NCBI GenBank assembly: GCA_022264855.1
Contig: JABYQU010000015.1
Span: 558,001-622,000, forward strand
Direction of reading: 5' to 3'
Origin: Lenzites betulinus
Lineage: Eukaryota > Basidiomycota > Agaricomycetes > Polyporales > Polyporaceae
DNA length: 64,000 bases
Position 1 is the first letter of the stretch, and the number at the start of each line of letters is the position of its first letter. This document shows, piece by piece, positions 32,851 to 44,382 of this stretch. The notes beneath the pieces were generated by a model that made no database searches, had not been told where the DNA came from, and was given only the letters and a program-made list of their open reading frames with translations. The position numbers were made by a program, and so were the translations under genes.

Positions 32851-35418
32851 TCACATGCGGAACTGTTCTACGTTCAGCATGACGCTCGGGGTTCCCCTCA
32901 ACGTCGCCATTGGACCGTTGAATGACTGACACAGCGCGGAACGCACGGCGTTCACGAGCCCGTTCGGTCCAGACACTAGCAGCAAAGATCAGCAACCTGT
33001 TTCACTCGACGACAGCCATATGGTTGAAGAAGTGCTCACCATCTACGGCTACCGCTCCCTCGGAGGCGGAGACCTCTTCCTCGAGAATCCGTCGCACATC
33101 TGGCCTGCCAGACCTGCGCATGATACGCGTGTAGGCATGCGAAATAGGGAAGGTGCCTTCCGTGGACCCTATCACGGTCGGGGTAGAAGACCCGGAGTGG
33201 AAGTAATCCGTGTCTGATTTCGTGGGGGTGCACGTTCCGGACTCCTGTGGACAATCTTCGGAAGTCTTCTCCTCGCAAAGCTCCTCTTTGTTCTCCACGA
33301 TAGGGGTTAGGGGAGGGTGACGATGGAAGGATGTAGTCGAGAGAGCGAATGCCTCTGTGAAGTCGCCGCGCTTCCCAAGCGTCGGAAGGAGTGTGGTTGC
33401 AGAATGGCCCTGAGGGCGAGTAACGAATATCTCCACAGTGAGCGAGATGGCTGGAGGTGCAAGAGCGACTGCCTTGGCGAGGTCGGCTAGAATCCACTGG
33501 GACTCGGCTAGATCATGGATAAGAGAATGAGCACGCTTCACGTTATCGCAACGGGGCAGAACGTACTCTCGGTGCGTACAGCCCAGACGAATACCACGCG
33601 TGTCGCACACGCGTTCGATGCAAGGACACCCCTACAAATGACGATTTAGTATTTGCGGAACCACAGTCGGAAGCTTCCGCTACGTACCTGAATAGCTGAT
33701 GCATCCGCGCGATAGTGTACGTGACGCCCGTACCGCCTGCATAACGTCAGAAACGATTCAATTTATGCGGTTCTGGACGTACCTGCGATGAAGACGCATG
33801 TGGAGAACGCCCGGACATCTCCCGGATGACCATACGGACCGTCCACCAGAGCTGCTAACTCGCAGCTTCCGGCCGGCGAGGCAAGATCCATTAACGTCTT
33901 TGTCTGTCCCCCTCTGGCACGTATGGTGAACACCATCTCAGCCTCTCCGCTTGCATCCGTCTCGCAGACGCTAGCGATCGTGAAGGGGTGCGACTGGATA
34001 CCCAACTTGGGAAAGGCGACGAAGGCATGCTGCCCGGCCTTCCAGCCGCCGAAGATCTTGCGCTTGAGCGTGACGCGAAGTCCGTTGGCCCCGATGCACT
34101 CAACGAGCGCTTTAGAGTCCTCGGGGCGGAATATGACGTTGAATACGAGGTAGCGCCCAGCACGTACGAGCCGGTCGAAGCCCCAGATGATCCAGACAGA
34201 CCACACGTACTTGTCGAAGTTGACCGGGATACAATGGAGGTGGACGGCAATCAAGAATATTCTGGTGCAGCATCGTTAGTGCGTCGGAGGGACTGCGCGA
34301 TCATGTACACTCACAGTATCAGGCCGACGTGGGTAGAATAGAATATTTCGTAGTAACGGCGGCGTATCTGCTGAATGCCAAATATCGTGGTGATGGTCTG
34401 CGCTATAGCTCCTACAAGGCCAGCGATTTTCCAACTCGCACTCAAAAAGTGGTCTGGCCTGTAAACATGTAAGAATGGAGTATAGTACGCCGGTGGTTCT
34501 CTAAACTTACGAGCTGTAGTATCTGGAAGAGGGTAGAATGTAAGTACGAGAACATATGAGCTGTTCAGGTTTACGTACGCGCCGATTAGATGCAGCCAAA
34601 TGAGGACAAAGATACACCTCGACACAATGCGATGCAATGGCGCCAACTACGAAAGGGTGAGCAACAGGTTGGTGTATATACTGGGTATAAGTTCACCTTC
34701 TCGTGTCCAATACCCGTCAATACTTGAAGGCGGTTAAAGACGCGCTCAACATGTGAAGTTCAAGTATGTGCTCACTGGTGATGGGGTTGTTCTTCATGGC
34801 AAGCACTACCGCCAAAGGGAGCTGACCAGCAGCGAGTTTGGCGGTATTTCCACCCCAGTAGCTGGGCTTGAGGTTTATCCGAGGAAGGATATTATCCTCT
34901 TCACGGAAAATGAGTGCGAGCGTCGGACTATGAAGGATTAAGGCTTACCAGGAGCAAACGACCATACTAAGCATCCACCAAGGTAAAGGACCGACAGCGC
35001 TAGCTCCAGAAGAGTTGCGTCGATATAAGGCACTCTTCGCCTGAATGCAAGGATGCGACAAGAGGACAGAACAGCCTGGGGAAGCCGGCGGAGAGCGACC
35101 TTCCCCGAGGGCCGAGAAAGCGGCGCGAGGTGTGCATGTTTCAAGCAGTAGCGGCGGTATGTAGACCAGACAAGAAAGAGAGTGTTGACGATAGTTGCCA
35201 GACCGAGAAGAGCGAAGATGCCGTACCAGACGTGCACGACGTTTGTCTATAAGTACGCAGGGACCGTATGCTCAGCGCCAAGCCCTCGTATGAAGCCAAG
35301 GTCGATGACGCACCTGCTTGTAGCTGACGGAGGTGTCGGCGCCCTGAGTCTTGGCTGTGATCAACGAACTTGCAGCAGACAGAACGGTGCTAGTTGTGGA
35401 GAAGACACCAGAAGTCAT
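32851..35418 (-). CDS. Ferric/cupric reductase transmembrane protein, copy 2
   Basis: Paralogue of the adjacent reductase with the same domain order and similar exon layout. Start MTSGVFSTTSTVLSAASSLI at 35418, then VWYGIFALLGLATIVNTLFL. The haem-binding region is LHRIVSRCIFVLIWLHLIGA with the second pair near HVGLIL and AVHLHC. The flavin motif is HPFTIASV. The nucleotide-binding elements are VDGPYGHPGDVRAFSTCVF and the GTGVTYT region. A hydrophilic insert with many Glu/Asp/Ser residues precedes the C-terminal exon, which ends MLNVEQFRM at 32851. Inserts and leader differ clearly from copy 1, so the duplication is not recent. Only about 190 bp of its own 5' flank remains before the LINE begins; its likely GATA element lies beyond the LINE at 44383. 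Confidence 0.92.
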
Positions 35419-35600
35419 GATGGCGGGACAGGGCGGGATGGCGGGATTCCCGCCGCGTCGGCTTTACCTATTGTAGGCATTCCAATACACCCCGTAATTG
35501 TTGGGTGAGAAAATAAATTTCTCAATGTCGGAAGTCCGCAGTTAGGAGGAGTTGGAGGACGTGCTCTGGACCACCGCAGGTACGATGGCCGGCGGAACAA

Positions 35601-35608
35601 ACGGGGTT
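35601..35608. repeat. Candidate target-site duplication, left copy (ACGGGGTT)
   Basis: ACGGGGTT (AAACGGGGTT counting ambiguous A's) recurs directly after the LINE poly-A at 44372-44379. If real it sets the left boundary of the element. An 8-nt match alone is weak, but the promoter spacing supports it. Confidence 0.5.
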
Positions 35609-35687
35609 GGACCTTGGACCACGACCACCATCATGTGCATCATGAGTGGCTCAGCGGCGCGCCCCCCTCAAGAGGGGGTCCAGGGTG

Positions 35688-35763
35688 CAGTGGGCTGGCC
35701 TCACAGCGTACTCAATTCTGTTTTTTTATTCTCACTTTATTCACACGGGCCTCGGCTAAGGGC
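35688..35763. repeat. Inverted repeat, left arm, in LINE 5' leader
   Basis: About 76 bp that reads as the reverse complement of 36023-36096, including CTCAATTCTGTTTTTTTA and CACACGGGCCTCGGCTAAGG. Few mismatches are seen by eye. The arms are 259 bp apart. Confidence 0.75.
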
Positions 35764-36022
35764 GTTCGTTGAGGTCATACCTTCCGTATATGCTCAGGCT
35801 TACTAATTAATGATGGGGACGAGGAAACAGCAGCAAGCGAGCTTCGCAGCACAACCCCCCGGCGTTATACTTCATATGAAAGCGAATCCTTCCCAGATTT
35901 CAACTGGCCCTTGATAGAGCTGAACTACAACTGTGTGGTAAGTTTCAAGGCAGAAAGGGAGCGAGTGGATGAGGAAGACGTATGTTTGCATGGTCTGCTC
36001 TCCGCCACAGGCAGAACAGCCT

Positions 36023-36096
36023 CGCACCCTTAGCCGAGGCCCGTGTGAATAAAGTGAGGGTAAAAAAACAGAATTGAGTAGGCTGTCAGCCCACTG
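36023..36096. repeat. Inverted repeat, right arm, in LINE 5' leader
   Basis: Partner of 35688-35763: CCTTAGCCGAGGCCCGTGTG and AAACAGAATTGAGTA match the left arm on the opposite strand. The two arms could form a long hairpin in a transcript. Confidence 0.75.
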
Positions 36097-36633
36097 TAAA
36101 GACGTCGTCCCCTCGACATATGCTGTCGAGGGCAAAGCCCCCGTCGTCGATGGGGGCCACTGGATACGTGGAGTGTATATCCCGTAGCTCTACGTGAGCA
36201 ATCCGGCTAGTGCCTAGCCTGTAACTCGTGCGCCTGCCGTGCCGAAATGTATGCCATAGGCAAACAAATTACCAGTCCCTCCACGACTGACCACTGCCTA
36301 GCCTCGCTGGCACCTCTGCTCAAGCTGACGAGCATGACGAGCGGGGACCGACGACCATACCCTGAGGAGCAGGCGCGTGAATGCGTGATAAAGAAGCGCG
36401 CGCTTTGGCGTGAGCAATAGTACCGTGCGCTGCGGTAAAGCGTTTGACGCTGGCGACTCTTTGTCAAGAAACCTCAAAGGACTCTTTGTCTGCGACCGAC
36501 CTCACCTTCCACGAGATGGCTTTGTTCACCCATGGCATGTGCAGAAGCAAGCAAAGCGAATACTTAACCCAAAGGGACCAAGTGGGCTGCCCCGGTGAGC
36601 GCCTTATTAACGCGCCCCTGAACCAACTCAACC

Positions 36634-38328
36634 ATGAACTCCCCACCTGAGCCACAGGACACTCCGCACACGTCGCAGAAACGGCAGAAAGTCGCTGGGA
36701 GCGACGACACGACGCAAAGGAACGAGGTACGCCCTGCTACGCAAGCAGAGGCGACAGCTCAGCTAACGCTCCTCGAGACTGAAGAACAGCGGCTTGCTCA
36801 AAGGAAGAAACCCCACCGCGCGGCAGACACGCCATCCCCGCTCTCCTTCACGCTCCCCACGTTCTACCGTGTAGGTAGCCACCTACCCCCGCCCCCTCTC
36901 AGGCAGCCCGCACGCCTCCCAGAGCGCCTGTACCCCACGATGAGCGACGCCCAGCTGCCGCTGGCTATGTACGACGCAACGGACTTCACCGGCCTCCCCA
37001 CCGCGGTCGCGCAGAACCCGCACAAGCGGCTCACGCGCAACGGAATCCCCCCAGCCACGCTCACCCCCGCATCCAAGGTCTTTACGGACGCGGTGTGCCC
37101 CTACCCGCATGTCCCGATCTTCAAGTTCTTTGGGAACGTAGAGCCGGCCCAGAAGGCGGGCATCCTGGCCAAAGCAGCGACGGTCCTAGCCCTCGTCGTG
37201 CACGGCGGAGGCCAACGCTTCATCGCCAGGTCTCCGGAGAAAGCGGCAGAGATCAAATCATTCATCCAATCCCTTAAGTTTCTCCCGCCCCCTGAGGAAA
37301 CGACTCCGCCCCCGCGCCCCGGAGGCTCTGCTACTGCCCAAGGAGACGACACGTCCATGCGCGACGATAGGACAGAGGACGGCGAACTACGGTCCCATGG
37401 GGACTCAGACGGCCCGGAGCCGCCGACGCCGCCGACGCCTGAAGACGACGCGACAACGCCTGTACGCGTGTTCGCCCCCGTCATCAACAAGCTCAACGAG
37501 AAAAACCGGTTTGGACAACCGTGGACGTACTTCATTGACCTCCCTCCGACGGCGACCCTCCTCCGCGAATACCTCCTATGGCAGAAGGTGTTCGCCATCC
37601 ACACCACGCTCTCATTCACTGTCTACCCCGTCCTCCAAGAGAGACAGCCGTGGACGATAATGGTCCTCTCTGGGCTCCCTGAGGCCATCGACGACTCGAT
37701 GGAAGGCCGCCACGCCGTCCTCGCAGAAATCAAGAAAGTGATGTGGGCGGACAAGTTCTTCGTATACTTCGTCGCGCGCCTCGCGGCCCAGTACTGGGGC
37801 ATCACGGGTACGATGGCCGAGCTGGCCAAAGCGACCACGGACACGCTCGATGCCACCGTCGTCATGGCAGAGGACTCGGCCAATGGGCGAGCCACCGCAC
37901 CGGCGTACCTCATCACCGGCAAGCCTCCCACTGAGGACAAGGACGAGTATGCACGCTGGATCGAATACTTCACGGCACCCGCGGCCTACTGGGTAGACAA
38001 TATCTACCAGCTCAAGGTCAACAAACTCGTTGTCGAGTGCAAGATCTGCAAGGACACCACCCATTGTGCCCGCGACTGCCCGCTCGTCAAAGTCCCCGGA
38101 TGGCAAGGCCCTACTGCCGTCGACATCTACCAACCCGCGCAGGGCACCCCCCAAGGCCAGGGAACGTCGGGGGCCGCAGAGCCGGCTGAACAAGCGCGCG
38201 AGATCTGGCGCGAAACGCCGAGACGCGGAAGCCCGCGAGGAGGACGCGGAGGTGCTCGTGGCACCCGAGGCACCCGTGGAGGAGGGCGCACGGGAGGACG
38301 CGGTGGCAGGGGAGGCCAGCGTCGTTGA
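36634..38328 (+). CDS. LINE ORF1, gag-like nucleic-acid-binding protein
   Basis: 564-residue uninterrupted frame starting MNSPPEPQDTPHTSQKRQKV. The first 80 residues are polar with a short charged helix (AQLTLLETEEQRLAQRKK). A Pro/Glu-rich linker follows, around residues 210-275. Near the C-terminus is a zinc knuckle CKICKDTTHCARDC (C-x2-C-x4-H-x4-C). The last 50 residues are an Arg/Gly-rich tail (GGRGGARGTRGTRGGGRTGG), as in RNA-binding proteins. ORF1 proteins of this kind coat the element RNA. No stop or frameshift breaks it. The stop at 38328 is followed by about 350 nt before the ORF2 frame opens. Confidence 0.85.
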   Translation: MNSPPEPQDTPHTSQKRQKVAGSDDTTQRNEVRPATQAEATAQLTLLETEEQRLAQRKKPHRAADTPSPLSFTLPTFYRVGSHLPPPPLRQPARLPERLYPTMSDAQLPLAMYDATDFTGLPTAVAQNPHKRLTRNGIPPATLTPASKVFTDAVCPYPHVPIFKFFGNVEPAQKAGILAKAATVLALVVHGGGQRFIARSPEKAAEIKSFIQSLKFLPPPEETTPPPRPGGSATAQGDDTSMRDDRTEDGELRSHGDSDGPEPPTPPTPEDDATTPVRVFAPVINKLNEKNRFGQPWTYFIDLPPTATLLREYLLWQKVFAIHTTLSFTVYPVLQERQPWTIMVLSGLPEAIDDSMEGRHAVLAEIKKVMWADKFFVYFVARLAAQYWGITGTMAELAKATTDTLDATVVMAEDSANGRATAPAYLITGKPPTEDKDEYARWIEYFTAPAAYWVDNIYQLKVNKLVVECKICKDTTHCARDCPLVKVPGWQGPTAVDIYQPAQGTPQGQGTSGAAEPAEQAREIWRETPRRGSPRGGRGGARGTRGTRGGGRTGGRGGRGGQRR

Positions 38329-39197
38329 ATAGACCCCCGTAACATAGACCGAGTGTACTTCAGATGTGAATATCCAATCAGCCGTGTCCCCCGCTCTACC
38401 TGGAGAGCTGCAGCCGCGAACGAGCTCCTGAGTATCGTACGCGACGCACACCGCCCCTGGCCCAAACATACTGGTGGCATGCCACACAGGAAAGCCAGGC
38501 TGGCACACCACGCGGGGCCCGACCATCCTACGGACGTAGGTCCCGCAACATGAGGTACAGATGTCAGAAACCCGCAGCCCAACCAGGTCCCCCTGCGGGG
38601 AGTACGGCACTGTACATATGACGGATACTAACTGGTTTTGATCTTCTAGGCCTGGCACGCTATGAAGGGAGCCTATAACTCGCTACGACAACTCAACTTA
38701 ACACATCAAGGCAGCTACTGCAGCAACCTGACGGCATTCTTGGCGACTTCGGCACGGAGGCAACCCCGTCCGGAGGAGTTAACTGTGCGGTTGCTCACGA
38801 AGACTCTGGGGATGGACGGGGCCGAGCGGCTACGAGCAACCGGGCACCTGGGGCGAGTGGTGAGGGCCCCGAGCAGCCCGAGGAACCACTCCTACCCCAA
38901 GGAGCCGCGCGAACTGTATATTCGCGTGAAGCTGGACAGCAGAACCAGCAGGTGGTGTACCCACCAAACCTCCCCGAGGCAAGGGATGAGAGTGCTCCGT
39001 CTGTACGACGGAGCAGCGACGCTCCAGATAATGAGCAGGATGTCGCGGCCGCGTCATCGACGCAAAGGCCAATCCCCCACAGTGCAAGTGGGGAGCTCCC
39101 TCGTGCCGAGGGAGCGAGAGATGGGCAGCGCCTGCCTGACGACCATGCCCCCGGTGGGAGTAACTCTGGCGATCATGAGGAAGTACCCTCGCGCCGC
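38329..39197. other. LINE inter-ORF region
   Basis: Between ORF1 and the first ATG of ORF2. The ORF2 frame is open from 38679 but has no ATG until 39198. A different frame (38662-39201) starts with ATG and encodes no recognisable domain. How ORF2 translation begins is not clear from sequence. Confidence 0.5.
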
Positions 39198-41375
39198 ATG
39201 AGGAGACGCGCAGAACAACTAGCGAAGCGGATGGCCATTAAAGTCGGTACTTTAAACATAAACGGTTTCGGTACGCTGCAGCGCGACCACCCCGACAATA
39301 AATGGGGATACATGTATCGAATGATGAATGATCAAAAAATAGGAGTTTTAATGCTCCAAGAAACGCACCTCACAGAACAGAGGCGAGCAGACCTCCACCA
39401 GATGTTTGCGGACAGAATTAAAATATACCACTCTGCACACCCAGAGTCGCCAACTCAAAAAGAAGGCGTAGCGTTTGTCCTAAATAAAAAACTAGTGTCA
39501 ACGATAGGAGCACGGACTGTGGAAATCGTACCTGGACGGGCGCTGCAACTAACACTAGCCTGCAGAGGTGGCGACGAGAGACACATGCTGTGTGTGTATG
39601 CCCCTACATCAGACGGGGTGGCAGAGCGTTGTAACTTCTACCGTGAAGTACTCGCCTTCTACAACACGCACCCTGCAGTCCCGCGCCCGCATCTCATGGC
39701 AGGCGACTTCAACAACGTTGAAGACGCCATTGATCGACTCCCGCTCCCGAATGCAGATGGGCGCGACGCGTCCCTAGAGGACCTTGATGAACTCAAAGCC
39801 CGCCTCGGCCTTATGATGGTAGATGGATGGCGTAAAACTCACCCAGAGGCTCGGAACTTCACATTCCATAGGGGCACTGGAGAACAAGCGACGCTGTCCC
39901 GACTAGACAGGATATATGTCAGTGATGAAATATTCCGCTTCGCCCTCCGGTGGACGATCGAAGAATCGGGGCTCAAAACCGATCATAGCCTGGTCTCAGT
40001 GCAGCTCACGACGCCGAACGCACCGAAAGTAGGCACGGGAAGGCCCGTGTTCCCCCTCCACCTTCTGAAAAACAAGTCCTTGACAAAGAAAATGAAAAAA
40101 CGCGGCTTGGAAGCGGAGGAGGAACTCAATGACCTAAAAACGGGCAGGACACAGCGCACGGAGGAACACAATCCCCAGACAATCCTCTTCCGCATGAAGA
40201 CGGAATGGATGGAAGCAGCGCGAAACCTCGAGCGGGACACAGTCCCCAAGCTCATTGCTGAGATCGAGGAGCTGCAGCGCGACTTGAAGGTTGTCCGCGC
40301 GGACGTCCACAGAAGCGACCAAGTGAAAGCGCACGATGTGAACGCGCTCTTGAACCGAATAGGACAACTGAAAGCTAAAAGATATAAGCAACAACAACAG
40401 CGATCCCGGGCAAAGCACCGCCTAGAAGGAGAGAGCCCTACCAAATATTGGGTAAGGCTCCACCGCGCGCAAACTCCCCGTGACCTCATCCCGGCGTTCG
40501 AGAGAGTACAGGACCCTGGTGCGGCGAACGCTGGAAACGTGCTGTTAGAGACTGATGCAGAACAGATGGCCGAGATGGCGCGGGCGCACCATGACAGCAT
40601 ACAAACCGATAGCCCCGACGTAACCCCCCCTGATGTGCGCGAGCAGGACATCCGGAAGGTGCTAGATAGCCTTGATGTTACCGTATCGGACGAGCAAGCA
40701 ACATCTATGGCGAGCGCGATCTCGTACGACGACTGCGAACTGGCGCTCCGTTTCGCGAAATCTGGCACGGCACCAGGACTTGATGGAGTCCAATACGAGG
40801 TGTGGAAAACTGTGCACGCACGTTTCGTCGAGGACTCTCGGCATGAGGGACGAACCACCTTTGACGTACTAGCAATCATACATGCTGCTTTTGACGATAT
40901 TCAGACGCATGGCGTCTCAGACCGCACGGCGTTTGCCCAGGGGTGGATGGCACCAATCTATAAAGAAAAGGGAGAGTTAACGAAGATAGTTAACTACAGA
41001 CCGATTACCTTGCTCAACTCGGACTACAAACTGCTTAGCAAAGTGCTTGCGATCCGTCTTGCGGATGTTGCACCTGACATTGTCCACCCCGCGCAGGCAG
41101 GGTTTGTCCCTGGACGACGACTCCATAACCATACCCAGCTCGCCCGGATGATGATGCTCTGGGCGGAGGCAAAAGAAGTTAACGGTGCCATAGTCGCCCT
41201 CGACCAAGAAAAAGCCTACGATAAAATATCACACGACTACCTTTGGCGAGTGCTAGAACGCTTCGGCGTTCCCGCTGTCTTCACGGATACAGTGAAAGCA
41301 CTGTACAAGGACGCCTTCACGTTAGTAATGGTGAATGGCGCGAAGAGTACCCCTTACCGAGTGTATCGGGGGTAA
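39198..41375 (+). pseudogene. LINE ORF2, 5' segment: endonuclease and first half of reverse transcriptase
   Basis: From ATG 39198 (MRRRAEQLAKRMAIKVGTLN). The AP-type endonuclease shows VGTLNINGFG, LMLQETHL, LCVYAPTSD, HLMAGDFNNVEDAIDR, LSRLDRIYVS and the C-terminal TDHSLVSV. A coiled, basic linker follows. The RT domain then starts (SGTAPGLDGVQYEVWKT, APIYKEKGELTKIVNYRPIT, HPAQAGFVPGRR, IVALDQEKAYDKISHDYLW). The frame stops at 41373-41375, immediately after a run of five G's (41368-41372), just where the conserved RQGDPLS motif continues in the next frame. Confidence 0.88.
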
Positions 41376-44098
41376 GGCAGGGAGACCCCCTATCCTGCCT
41401 CCTGTTCGACCTTGCAATCGAACCGCTCTCGGCCATGCTCCGTAAGTCTGACCTGCAGGGATTCAAAGTACCTGGCACAATGGAAACGCTGAAAGCGACC
41501 CTCTTCGCGGATGATACAACAGTATACTTATCTGAGTTCGACGACTTCGCTGTCCTACAGGAAGTGCTTGACACCTGGTGCTCAGCTGCAAAGGCAAAAT
41601 TCAATATCAAAAAGACGGAAATCATACCGATCGGGCAGCTTGAATACAGAGAGCGAGTCGCAAGAACGTACCACACCACGGGCCGATGGAGGAACTACCC
41701 GCAGAACGTACATGTCGCGAAAGAAGCGGAACCAGTCCGAATTCTGGGGGCGTTCTTTGGCAATGGCGTCAGCGACATTGCGGTCTGGACCCCCAAGATC
41801 GATAAATTAGTATCCGCACTTGAGAGGTGGAAGGTGGGACGCACAACGCTTGAAGGCAAGCGCCACGTATCCCAGATGATGGTGGGAGGAATGACGCAGT
41901 TCCTAACTGATGTCCAACGAATGCCGACGACGGTCCTAAAGCGTGTTAACAAAATAATGCGCAACTACCTATGGGACGACAAGCACAACACACCGGTCAG
42001 TATGGCACATATGTGCACGCCCTTCTCGAAGGGTGGGTTCAATGTCTTGGACCTTGAGACCCGTAACGAAGCAATAGATGTTATGTGGCTCCAATCGTAC
42101 CTGGTCCAAGGTGATGCGCGCCCATGGTGGGCCTTCTTTGCAGACGCCCTCTTCGCGCACTATGTCCCGAAAGACTGTAAGGTGAAAGATATCAGCCATC
42201 GAGTCAACCCGTTCCTCCAGCACTGGAAACCGAGTAAACGCGCCCTACCTCCGGAACTACGAAGCATGATCACAGCTGCCACCCGGTATGGCCTCAGGCC
42301 GGAGGGACTGGCCTTTGCTCGTATCACACTGAGGCGGATGCCTATGTGGGACCACTGTGAAACAGACGCGACGGTTATCCACCGACTAGCGGCGAGAAGC
42401 GCAGTAACAACCTGCCTCCGCCATAAACACCGGCTCTTGACAGTGGGCGACTTTGAGACCTTTGCTGCGAACCTTAATGACCCAACGCATCATCCTGTGC
42501 AGAACTGTGTCTGCGCGACGTGTGAACGACTGATAACGGAAGGAAGATGCGCATACCCGCATAGGTGCCTCACGAGAGCGAAAGCGTTTCTGGATGCACT
42601 ACCTCCGAAATGGGACCCCAGACGGGAGCATCCTGAGGACTACGAGGATGCGCAGACACATGACCGGCTGACGGAAGGGGTCACAGAGGGGCAACTGTTT
42701 GATAGGACAGTAACGACTCACGGTGGTGTAGGCAACATCTTTAGGCTGTTCACGGATCCTCACCCCACATGCAATAGCATCCTAGATATGCGGCTCCAAG
42801 GTGATGGCCTCTCCGAACTCACCCTGGCCACCGACGGATCGTGCTTGAACAATGGCGAGCGTAGTGCACGTGCAGGATCGGGAGTGTTCGTCGGGGATGG
42901 TGACCCGCGGAACAAGAGCATACGGCTCCCGAGCACCCTCAACCAGTCAAACCAAACTGGTGAAGCAGTAGCGACGTACATTGCATCGGCGACCACTGAC
43001 CCTAGGACTAATCTAGTCCAAGAAACCGACTCCAAGACAGTCATGGACTCGCTGACAAAGTACAGGGTGATACTCGAAGACACTGGCTTTATTGGCAAAA
43101 AGAACGAGAATCTCACGAAGGCGATCCTTGCAGCGCTACGCAGCCGGAAAGCGCACACGGCTTTCCTATGGGTTAAAGGTCACAGTGGCCACCCACGAAA
43201 CGAAGAAGCGGATCGCCTCGCGGGGAATGGGGCGGCCAAACAAATCGAAGACAATGTCGATCTCACGATCCCCGAGGCCTACCGAGTGTCAGGTGCGAAA
43301 CTGGCAGCCCTGAGCCAGAAGCTGGTATATCGCGCCATCCGCAACTTGAAGGAGGAGAAGCTTCTCCCGCGCCCGAGCGCGGCAGTGAACGTAGCAATAA
43401 TCGTCGACGAACTAAAAGATGCCTGTGGGTACGAAGCCACAGACGCAGCGGTCTGGATGTCTCTGCGGAAAAAAGACGTCATCCGAGAAGCACGGCAGTT
43501 TATGTGGAAAACTATTCACGATGGGTTTATGACGGGCCGGCACTGGTTGCGCCCCAACATGTCTGATGCCCTGCAGGAGAGGGCGACCTGCAAAATATGT
43601 CAGCAGCAGGACTCGATGGACCACATACTCTTCCGATGCGCTGCGCGTGGGCAGGCACGGATATACACCCTCCTCCGTGAGCTCTGGGAGACCACCGGAG
43701 TCCAGTGGCCGGGGGCCAACTGGGGGACGATGCTCGGCGCGGCATGCATAGTGCTCAAATCAAGGGGCTCGGAGGGCCGGATGGTGGCGATGGAGCGACT
43801 CTGGACGATACTAGCGACTGAATCGCTCTACCTCGTTTGGAAACTCCGATGCGAGAGGGTCATCCAGAACGACGGAAAGGAGTTCACTGTCGTCGAGATC
43901 CAAAATCGATGGTATGCGACTATCAACCAGCGGCTAAACCTTGACCGGAAGGCAACCGCGACGTACCTGGGCAAACGCGCGCTAAAGCCGCAACTGGTAG
44001 AAGCTACATGGCTACCCATTCTAGAACATAACAGAGACCTCCCACACAATTGGGTGGGGGATGGCGGGGTTTTAGTGGGTATCAAGAGAGGTAGATGA
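41369..44098 (+). pseudogene. LINE ORF2, 3' segment: RT palm, RNase H and Cys/His finger
   Basis: Continuation of ORF2 in the other frame. GVRQGDPLSCLLFDLAIEPL and the catalytic TLFADDTTVYL complete the RT. A thumb/connection region follows. RNase H shows its acidic residues in LATDGSCLNNG, GEAVATY, ETDSKTVMD and EEADRLAGNGAA, with WVKGHSGHPRN before the last. A C-terminal CKICQQQDSMDHILFRC finger is typical of fungal LINE ORF2 proteins. The stop is at 44098. Apart from the frameshift no stop is seen in 2.7 kb. Confidence 0.88.
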
Positions 44099-44339
44099 TG
44101 TGACGCTTGCGAATAGCGGGCTGAGCAAAGGATTCGACCTCTCTTGGAGTCCCACACTCAGTGCGTAAAAGGCATTTCCTCGCGGTACATCGGTGACGTC
44201 TTCTTCGGACAACTCGGAACTACTCAACTCTCCCGGGAGAACAACTCCTGGCCGTGTCACTAGCGTGTCGAACGACTACACAACAAGCCCCTATGGGGAC
44301 CACTGTAGTCTAAGACAGCACGAAAGTGCAACGCTCCAC

Positions 44340-44371
<32 letters not shown>

Positions 44372-44373
<2 letters not shown>

Positions 44374-44379
44374 GGGGTT
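44372..44379. repeat. Candidate target-site duplication, right copy (ACGGGGTT)
   Basis: Directly follows the LINE A-tract and matches 35601-35608. The first A is shared with the tail, so the duplication may be 7-10 bp. Confidence 0.5.
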
Positions 44380-44382
44380 TTC

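Larger units (their letters stand above)
35419..36633. other. Remaining FRE copy 2 upstream region plus LINE 5' leader
   Basis: Positions 35419-35608 are the surviving proximal promoter of the second reductase. From about 35609 the sequence is taken as the 5' untranslated part of the LINE. It holds a GC palindrome CCCCCTCAAGAGGGGG (35662-35677), a large inverted repeat (35688-35763 and 36023-36096), and no credible gene before ORF1. Confidence 0.5.
35609..44371 (+). mobile_element. Non-LTR retrotransposon (LINE) with ORF1, EN-RT-RNase H ORF2 and poly-A tail
   Basis: About 8.8 kb. ORF1 (36634-38328) ends in a zinc knuckle and RG-rich tail. ORF2 encodes an AP-type endonuclease, reverse transcriptase, RNase H and a Cys/His finger. 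The 3' end is a run of 32 A's. RNase H plus a CCHC ORF1 is the layout of Tad1-like fungal LINEs; clade assignment would need a tree. The left boundary rests on the candidate target duplication. Damage is slight: one frameshift in ORF2, with ORF1 and the tail intact, implying a fairly recent insertion. It is inserted head-away from the second ferric reductase. Confidence 0.85.

Noticed and set aside
38662..39201. ATG-started 179-codon frame between LINE ORF1 and ORF2
   Set aside because: No recognisable domain; it overlaps the open ORF2 frame, so a third LINE protein is not supported.
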